Source: Anaerolineae bacterium (GTDB lineage Bacteria > Chloroflexota > Anaerolineae > B4-G1 > SLSP01). Taken from it: DNA of 14,915 nucleotides. A program made the position numbers and the translations under genes. Each line of letters opens with the position of its first letter. Position 1 is the stretch's first letter. Location: assembly GCA_016927095.1 (NCBI GenBank), contig JAFGNI010000271.1, positions 1 to 14,915 of the forward strand, given 5' to 3'. This document shows positions 1-6,200 of the stretch, in pieces. Below the pieces are notes generated by a model. That model saw only the letters and a program-made list of their open reading frames with translations. It was not told the DNA's origin and searched no databases.

Positions 1-677
1 GACGCCAAGTCCCGCACCTCCATCGCGTAGCACGACGCGAACAGCGTGATGGCGAAGTCGTGGATGCCGGGCGTGTCGGAGCTGTAACCGTACGCGCGCT
101 TCAGTTCCTCCCACAGGACCGCATCCAATGTCGCCCGCCGGATAAGGCGCATGCTCTCCTCGTCGCCCGCAGCGCGCTCCGCCAGCAGCGCCTCGACGAT
201 CTCGTCGATCCGCGGCTCGGCCCCGGCGCAGACCGCCAGCATCTTGAGCCACACCTGGCGCGGGGTGTCGTCCTTGACCAGCGATGCCTTGAGCGCCTCG
301 CGGCGCCGGGCAGCCTGGAAGAACTCGGCGTGCGGCGCGACCGTGTCGGCAAACTCCAGCCCCAGCCCCATCTCGCCCAACCAGAGCGAGACCTGGTCGG
401 CCCGGAACTGCCCGTAGGCCAGCTCCACGTCCAGCAGCCAGTTGTCGAGCAGGTTCTCGGGCGCCGGGCCCGCGTGGTAGAGCAGGGCCTTGCGCTCCGG
501 CGCCTCCCGCAGGATGCGATACTTCACGCCGAACGCGTTGTTGTCCAGCACGATCTTGTCCACGCCGGGCAGGTCCACGGCGTCGAACTCGTGCCGCAGC
601 TCTCGCTTGGCGTCGTACCACACGATGATCCTGTGGCGGTCAAAGAGGCGTGTCAGGGCTTGGGTGATTTGGGTCAT
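1..677 (-). CDS. pglZ: PglZ-type BREX alkaline-phosphatase-superfamily protein, N-terminal part
   Basis: The gene starts at 677 and runs off the left edge, so only about 225 N-terminal residues are visible. The start has a GAAAGG Shine-Dalgarno sequence at 686-691, 8 bases upstream. The protein begins with the pattern I know from BREX PglZ (type A-like): an LFDRHRIIVWYD opening, then an EFDAV segment, a VLDNNAFGVKYRIL stretch, an LLYHAGPAPENLLDNWLLD stretch and a conserved H-x-x-FF near residue 120. PglZ belongs to the alkaline phosphatase superfamily and is a core component of BREX phage exclusion, where it works with the PglX methyltransferase. The metal-binding phosphatase core should lie further on, beyond the window, so an intact catalytic site cannot be confirmed. 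It is the last visible gene of the operon, 97 bases after the glycosylase gene. It is GC-rich (72% in 361-420), unlike the two genes just upstream. Family assignment is fairly secure; the BREX subtype is not. Confidence 0.85.
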   Translation of the reverse strand, partial: MTQITQALTRLFDRHRIIVWYDAKRELRHEFDAVDLPGVDKIVLDNNAFGVKYRILREAPERKALLYHAGPAPENLLDNWLLDVELAYGQFRADQVSLWLGEMGLGLEFADTVAPHAEFFQAARRREALKASLVKDDTPRQVWLKMLAVCAGAEPRIDEIVEALLAERAAGDEESMRLIRRATLDAVLWEELKRAYGYSSDTPGIHDFAITLFASCYAMEVRDLA

Positions 678-698
678 AGATTGCGCCTTTCAATGCGA

Positions 699-726
699 GT
701 GGACAGTGGACTGTGAACCGTGGTCA
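699..726. repeat. four degenerate 7-base tandem units before pglZ
   Basis: Four consecutive heptamers with consensus GTGGACA (variants GTGGACT, GTGAACC, GTGGTCA) lie in the 97-base gap between the glycosylase stop and the pglZ start, ending just upstream of the pglZ ribosome binding site. Such short G-rich heptamer runs resemble the short tandem repeats scattered between genes in some filamentous or phototrophic bacteria. Function is unknown; the array is short and could be slippage debris. Confidence 0.5.
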
Positions 727-774
727 GATGAGATCGCCTGGATTGTGTAAGCCGCAGATCGCATCGTGCCCCCC

Positions 775-1524
775 TCACCAGATCACATTATCCTCAGTCC
801 AGCCCTTGTCATAGCTGGAGAAAACCGCAGCGTCGAACACGCAGGGCAGCACACCGCTCTGGGCGCACATGGCCTGAATGCCGTCGGAGACGAAGTTGTA
901 ATAGCCAGGGTCGGATAGACCGTTAGCCGTGAGATGCAAAGGGAAGTCAAAGCTGTTGAGCCATTTCGTGATACGGCTGTCTATGGGAATCTCATACTGT
1001 GTCAACCCCAACCCCTGCAGGAGGTTGCGCGACTGCTTCGGCCCCACGCCAACAAAGTGCTCGCGGATGAATTCGGATGCCCGTCGCTCAGACTCAGGCG
1101 TGCGATGCATAATCAGATGCTCAAGGATTGCTTCTGTCTTCGACCACAGACCGCCACGCAGGGCTTCATGGTTGTATGCTAAATGCTTGGCAACTCGGGT
1201 GCTGAAGCGAAGCCCTCCGAAGTCCTGCAACACGCGCCTGCCCGCGGACTCGGGATCCTGCTGCTCTTGGTAGAATGCATAAGAGAGGAGGAATGGCCGA
1301 TGCCTCAGGAATCGCGAGACGTAGCTATCGGGACCCGACCGCTGCTGCGACGTCAGAAGGGCGCCGACCAGCACCTCCCAGAACGTGCCAATATCGACAG
1401 CCGTGGGTGGATGCTTGACGTTCTTGTCGATACGATAGCGCACAAAGGCTTCATCTCGCCGGGCGTCCACGAAAGCACGCAATCGTGTGACGTCTCCTGA
1501 ATCAAGCGTCCAAATGATGTCCAT
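775..1524 (-). CDS. HhH-GPD (OGG-like) DNA glycosylase / AP lyase
   Basis: 249 residues. An in-frame TAA lies directly before the ATG at 1524, so the start cannot be further upstream; the ribosome binding site is weak. A helix-hairpin-helix is seen at about 157-174 (FVGVGPKQSRNLLQGLGL), followed at 177-190 by YEIPIDSRITKWLN. Compared with human OGG1, Lys163 sits where the Schiff-base lysine of the hairpin lies and Asp182 where the catalytic aspartate lies, so a bifunctional glycosylase/lyase is predicted. An LLTSQQRSG segment at 57-65 fits the N-terminal helical half of the fold. Proteins of this fold flip out and excise damaged or modified bases. It sits between a caspase-like protease and pglZ, so it may act on modified phage bases rather than in housekeeping repair; that role is inference. 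An obvious iron-sulfur cysteine cluster, as in Nth/MutY, is absent. Confidence is good for the fold and moderate for activity. Confidence 0.7.
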   Translation of the reverse strand: MDIIWTLDSGDVTRLRAFVDARRDEAFVRYRIDKNVKHPPTAVDIGTFWEVLVGALLTSQQRSGPDSYVSRFLRHRPFLLSYAFYQEQQDPESAGRRVLQDFGGLRFSTRVAKHLAYNHEALRGGLWSKTEAILEHLIMHRTPESERRASEFIREHFVGVGPKQSRNLLQGLGLTQYEIPIDSRITKWLNSFDFPLHLTANGLSDPGYYNFVSDGIQAMCAQSGVLPCVFDAAVFSSYDKGWTEDNVIW

Positions 1525-1564
1525 TTAGCGATGTCCAAAGGACTTCGAACAAGCAGGCATAGTT

Positions 1565-1664
1565 GATCTATAGATTGTCACAGCAATCTCAGCAATGTTA
1601 ATCTGATCCGTCATATGTTGATCTTCTGATCAAAGCCGGTGGACTGGGCGCTATTTGCCTGATC
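1565..1664. other. cluster of five GATC sites with two palindromes
   Basis: Five GATC tetramers fall within 100 bases (starting at 1565, 1605, 1620, 1628 and 1661), against fewer than one expected by chance. Two of them form the perfect inverted repeat TTGATC-TTCT-GATCAA (1618-1633). The stretch lies between the caspase-like gene and the glycosylase gene, where an internal promoter would be. It could be an operator or a methylation-sensitive control region. Confidence 0.35.
1567..1595 (-). promoter_or_regulatory. possible weak sigma-70-like promoter for glycosylase-pglZ
   Basis: In the AT-rich 185-base gap (37% GC in 1561-1620), the minus strand reads TTGCTG (1590-1595), 17 bases, then TATAGA (1567-1572), 43 bases upstream of the glycosylase ATG. 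The -35 matches consensus at 3 of 6 positions and the -10 at 4 of 6, so this is only suggestive. The -10 lies inside a perfect 10-base palindrome, ATCTATAGAT (1566-1575). Confidence 0.25.
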
Positions 1665-1709
1665 TACTCGATACTCGCCACAGAGACTTCCAGCTCATGC
1701 CGCACAGCG

Positions 1710-3170
1710 CTACTTGAACAGCACCTTCGCCCACTGGAGCGCCTGTTCCACCATCGGGCGAAGACGTTCCGCCAACCCCCAAACGCCGTCTACTGAGCCA
1801 AGCACGCCCAACACGCTTCCCAGTTTCGCCACGATGATCCCGGCGTTCGGCTTTGGTTTTGCCACCTGGGTCTGCACAGTATCCAAATCCTGCGCAATCG
1901 TCTCGGCAACATCACGATCCAATCCAGCCTGCGTAACCGCCATCAACAGATCCTCCAACAGACGCTGGAAGGCTTCTATAGTAATGCCCGCCGTCTGATT
2001 CTTGATCACCGTCGACTGGCTGTTGTTGCCGACTACATTGCCGTCGCCCGTGATCGAGATCGAATCGCCATAGTGCTGGGACACGGGTGCCTTGGGTTTG
2101 TTTACTGCACCTCGCGACCCACGCATACCGACGGCGTCTCCTCCTCCTGTCGATACGGGCACGTCGAATTGACCAGAGAGGATAGAACCATAAGCGTCGC
2201 CCTGGATATTGGTCTGCGAGCCGTGAACGGTCTGCCCGCGCTGATCAAAAGCGGTGTAGGTAGGCGCCGGCTGCATGGGCGTTGCCAGCGTGCTCTCCGG
2301 TGAGGGAGCCAGCATACTCTTCGCTAGCCCCTTGCCTCCTAATAGCAGGGCGACGGAGAAATTGCCGCTGACCTGGTAGTCGGGCGTCTGCGCCCGTCCC
2401 CACTCTGCTCTGGCCGTAGCCGGAACCTTCCGGTGAACATAGCTGATGACATCGGAAACAAGCACCTCTCTCGCCCCCGCTTGAGGCTGAGCGTGACCTG
2501 TGAGCGCTTCGATGAAATGATAAGTGAAAACGCTCATCTTGCCATCCTGGCGAATGTACGACTCTTGCTCACCCGTCGAGGAGCTGAGGACTGCCCGCCC
2601 TCGCCCCTGGGCCAGCGCCTCCAGTCCCTTGCTGCCCGGTGCCATGCCTTTCTCTGTCATCAGCAATCCGGGTTCAATAGCTGTGCCGACAAAATCCGGC
2701 GGCAGCTCCGAGATAGACTTGATCTGCATCCCAGCTGCGTGGCAACAATCCAGCACCACGAGCAACCGGCGCGGCGCGATCTCGCCTACAGCAGCCGCAA
2801 AGTCAGAAGCCCGCAATGCCCGTGAAGTAAGACTGGTGGCTTTAATATCATATGGAATCAGAAAGAACTCACTGCCAGCCGCAGTTCCATGCCGGAAACC
2901 ATGACCTGAATAGTAGATAATGGCAGTAGCCTCAGGCATAGCCTTTACTTGCTCTCCCAGCCACTCCAGCCCATCCAGAATCCCCTGGCGAGTTGCAGCT
3001 TCGCCAGTGATCGTCTTGACATGTTCCTCGCGATAGGCACACCGCTCCGCGTGCACCAACACTTCACGCAGGACTGCTACGTCCTTGGCGACATCAGGCA
3101 ATGCGAACGCGGCCACCTTGTTTGCATCAACCCCGATTACTAAAGCATAGCCGATCTCAAAGTACTCCAT
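1710..3170 (-). CDS. caspase-like (peptidase C14/metacaspase) protein with repeat-like linker and helical tail
   Basis: 486 residues from the ATG at 3170, chosen because GGAGGGG at 3173-3179 precedes it; an in-frame ATG at 3206 would add 12 unlikely residues. Residues 8-14 (YALVIGV) open the caspase fold. The histidine loop is IIYYSGHGF (His90) and the cysteine loop LVVLDCCHAAG (Cys143), so the catalytic dyad is present. LSSSTGEQES (about 195-204) and SVFTYHFIEAL (about 213-223) are also typical of bacterial C14 peptidases. After about 285 comes a Pro/Gly/Ser/Asn-rich linker containing GDSISITGDGNVVGNN (about 368-383), then a helical tail (395-486) with a Gly/Val/Leu-rich segment at 443-466. 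The protease would cut host or partner proteins, probably as a cell-suicide effector when phage is sensed; the trigger is unknown. It follows the helicase gene by 49 bases. No signal peptide is seen. The family call is strong; the role is inferred from context. Confidence 0.88.
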   Translation of the reverse strand: MEYFEIGYALVIGVDANKVAAFALPDVAKDVAVLREVLVHAERCAYREEHVKTITGEAATRQGILDGLEWLGEQVKAMPEATAIIYYSGHGFRHGTAAGSEFFLIPYDIKATSLTSRALRASDFAAAVGEIAPRRLLVVLDCCHAAGMQIKSISELPPDFVGTAIEPGLLMTEKGMAPGSKGLEALAQGRGRAVLSSSTGEQESYIRQDGKMSVFTYHFIEALTGHAQPQAGAREVLVSDVISYVHRKVPATARAEWGRAQTPDYQVSGNFSVALLLGGKGLAKSMLAPSPESTLATPMQPAPTYTAFDQRGQTVHGSQTNIQGDAYGSILSGQFDVPVSTGGGDAVGMRGSRGAVNKPKAPVSQHYGDSISITGDGNVVGNNSQSTVIKNQTAGITIEAFQRLLEDLLMAVTQAGLDRDVAETIAQDLDTVQTQVAKPKPNAGIIVAKLGSVLGVLGSVDGVWGLAERLRPMVEQALQWAKVLFK

Positions 3171-3172
3171 TA

Positions 3173-3179
3173 CCCCTCC
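3173..3179 (-). promoter_or_regulatory. Shine-Dalgarno deciding the caspase-like gene start
   Basis: Minus-strand GGAGGGG ends 2 bases before the ATG at 3170 (its GGAGG core is 4 bases away). It supports this start over the in-frame ATG at 3206. Confidence 0.65.
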
Positions 3180-3219
3180 ACTTACATCCCAATGACCGAG
3201 AATCACCAGATACGCGTTC

Positions 3220-6200
3220 TTAGCTCAACTTCTCGCCCAACTCCGCCAATCCCACCTCCAAATCCTCGGCGTCGATGACGACAACCCGATATCCCAGCGC
3301 CTTGAGCCGCGTGCGCTTACGCACATCCGCCTGCTGAACGTAATCACGGTGATGCGGAGAGCCATCGACGAAAACAAGGATGCGCGGTTCGTACGCGAAG
3401 TCGGCGATAGCGAGGGGGGCGTCGCCGTCCAGGATGGTCTGCTGGGCGGCGTCAGGCAGCGGGAGGCGGCGGTCGCAGATGGCGCGCAGGACCTGGCGCT
3501 CCAGGTCCGACTCGCACTGAGCAGCAAGCTCGGAGTAGCGATTGGTGCTGACCACGGGCATAGCGGTGACAGCGCCCAATCCTTGCAGCCAGGGCAGGAC
3601 CAGGGTGCGGTCAAGTAAGGCGTGGTGGCGCTGATTGTAGAAGCTGAGCAAGCAGCCGTAGCACGCGGCCTCGCAGCCGCCCTCTGGGTCGCCCTCGTGG
3701 AGCAGCTCGCGGGCGCAGGCCAGCGCCGTGGTCAGGCGCCCCGGCTCCGCCACCGAAGCCAGCACGCCGCTCCCGCCCACCGTGGTCTCGTAGAGGACCA
3801 CGCGGAAGGGGATGTCGTCGTCAGGCGAGGGCGCCAAGAAGCCGCTGAGCTCCCGCTCGTCCAGGTTGAAGGCGACCAGCAGTGCCCGCTGCAGCGTGTT
3901 GGCGAGCGTCAGGTAAAATGCCTCCGGCTGATCCTGCGCGGCGCCGGCAGGCAGCGGGACATCGAAGAGGGCCAGGTCGCTGCGCGTGGTCGCCGTGAGC
4001 CAGAGCCCGCGCTCCAGGTCCGCGGCGGTGGCGTGGCGCGGGCACTTGCCCTGGTCCTGGGAGGTCCAGACGTGGGCGGTGAGGGCGGTGTCGCCCGTGA
4101 GCCAGGCGTGGCACTTGCGGCAGAGGGTGAAGCCCTGCGCCTGGTCCTCCTCCTCGCGCGGCCCCTGGTTCACCTGCAAGATCTCGCCGTTGTGCTCCAG
4201 GGTTAGTGTGAAAGCGGGGCCGGTGTCGCCGGTGACGGTGAAGGCTCCCTGCTCGCCCCCGGCGCGGTAATGGGTGGAGAGCACGTAGCCGCGCCGCAGG
4301 CGTTCCTCCTCGTCCGCCGTGATCCGGGCGCGGCGGCGGGCGTACATATCGATGAGGGCCATGGCGTGGTGTGGATGCGTGGCCGTCAGATCGGCGCCGC
4401 AGTCGCAGCGGGGCTGCGTGGCTTCCTCGCGCCCAACGTAGGCGCGCTGGCACTCGGGGCAGATCTGGACGCGCTCGATGTCCAGTTCGGTCTCGGCGGG
4501 CGCCTGTCCGCCGGCAGTATTGCCTTCCGCACGGCGATGGCGGGGGCGGGCGTGGGTAACCTCATAGCGCTCCCCGCGGTAGTAGACGAAGTTGCCCGGC
4601 GCGTATTCGCTCAGAGCAATGTCAGGGCTGCGGGCCAGCTCGGCCTCCTGGTCGTCGAAGGCCAGGGTCGTGGCTTGCGGCGGGAAGGCATAGCCAGGAA
4701 GGAAACCCTCGCCACCCAGGTAGCGGTAGAGATACCAATCGTCGCGCCCCTCGCGCATTTCCTCGCGCTTGCGCTCAATCACCTCACGGCGACGACTCAG
4801 ACTGTAATCGAACTGCTCCTCGCCCAGCGTCCAGTTGGTGGTCTCCAGTTCAGCGCCCAGGCGGTCATACTCGTCGCGCCAGCGGTCCATGGCGCGGTCC
4901 AGCCTATCGACGAAGCAATCCACAGAGCGCTCAATGAAATCGCGGTCAAACCAGGCAAAGTTGCGGATCTCAGCCTCGAACGCAGTCTCAACAGCGCGCA
5001 CGATGGCGGCGCGGTTCCGTGCGATGCCCTGCTCATAGGCAGCGCGCCAGTCAGGATACAGGGGGAACAAAAGCAGGCCCCCCTCCCGGCCCTGCGACTG
5101 CGCCAGGTCCAGCAGGTCCACGGGCTTGCCGGGCAGGCGCTCAGCGCCCAGCAGGCCCATCGTCTCCAGCACCAGGGCGTGGATGTGGGTGGTGAGCAGC
5201 GCCTGGTTGTCGAGCCGGAAGCGGGGCGCGGCGATGGCGCCCGCGATCATCTTCTCGGGGAAGCGGTAGAAGTACTGGTCGTGGGGCCCGCGCGCGGAGC
5301 CCACTCCGGCAAAGACGGTGATGAGCGCCGGCTGCCCGCTCCGGCCCGCGCGCCCGGCGCGCTGGGCGTAGTTGGAGGGGCTGGGCGGCACGTTGCGCAG
5401 CGTGACGGCGTTGAGGTGACCGATGTCGATGCCCAGCTCCATCGTAGGCGTGCAGACGAGGACGTTGAGCGGGTCGTCGCCATCTCGGAACCGGATCTCG
5501 ATCTCGCGCCGCGTCTTGCCATCCACCTGGCCCGAGTGCTCCTCGGCGCGCACCGGCACCGCCTCGCCCAGCGGTGTGGCATAGACCTGGCGGAAGTAGT
5601 TGTGCGTCAGGGTCTGTTCCTCCAACACGGTCAGGCAGGTGGTGCCGGTACAGGTGCGCAGGGTGCGGAAACGGTGAACCGTACCACACTTGGGGCAGCG
5701 CCAGTGATCGGGGCTATCGTCGGCAGCCAGTGTGACGGTGTTGAGATTGACCATCCAGAGGCCGTATGTGCGCCGCCCGTAGCCCTTCACGTAGTGTTGT
5801 ACGAGAAACTCGGCCTGGGGATCACCCAGCTTTTCTACAATCCGCGTGACCAGCGCGACGACCTCGGCATGATCCAACGGCATACCCAGGGCGTTGAACA
5901 CGCGCTTGACCCAGACGACGGGCTGAGTGTTGGTGCCGGTCAGACGGTGGACGGTGTAGCCGCGTCCGGGATCAGCCGTGTCGCTATAGCCAATAGGACC
6001 ATCGAAAAGTTCATCGTGAATATATGCGGCTGCGTTGAGCCTGGCGACGACGTCGCGCTCAAACTTGCCCGAAGAGAGCAGCGCCGGGTGCGGAAAGGCC
6101 AGGCGCTTGCGGAGCAGATCCATCAGCCCCAGCAGCAGGTCATAGCGCTGGTCAGTGGTGAGGCCGGCCATACACGGGATGTCGGCCCAATAGTCATCTG

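Noticed and set aside
60..716. Plus-strand open frame of 218 codons at the left end
   Set aside because: It is antisense to the clear PglZ N-terminus and shows no family features.
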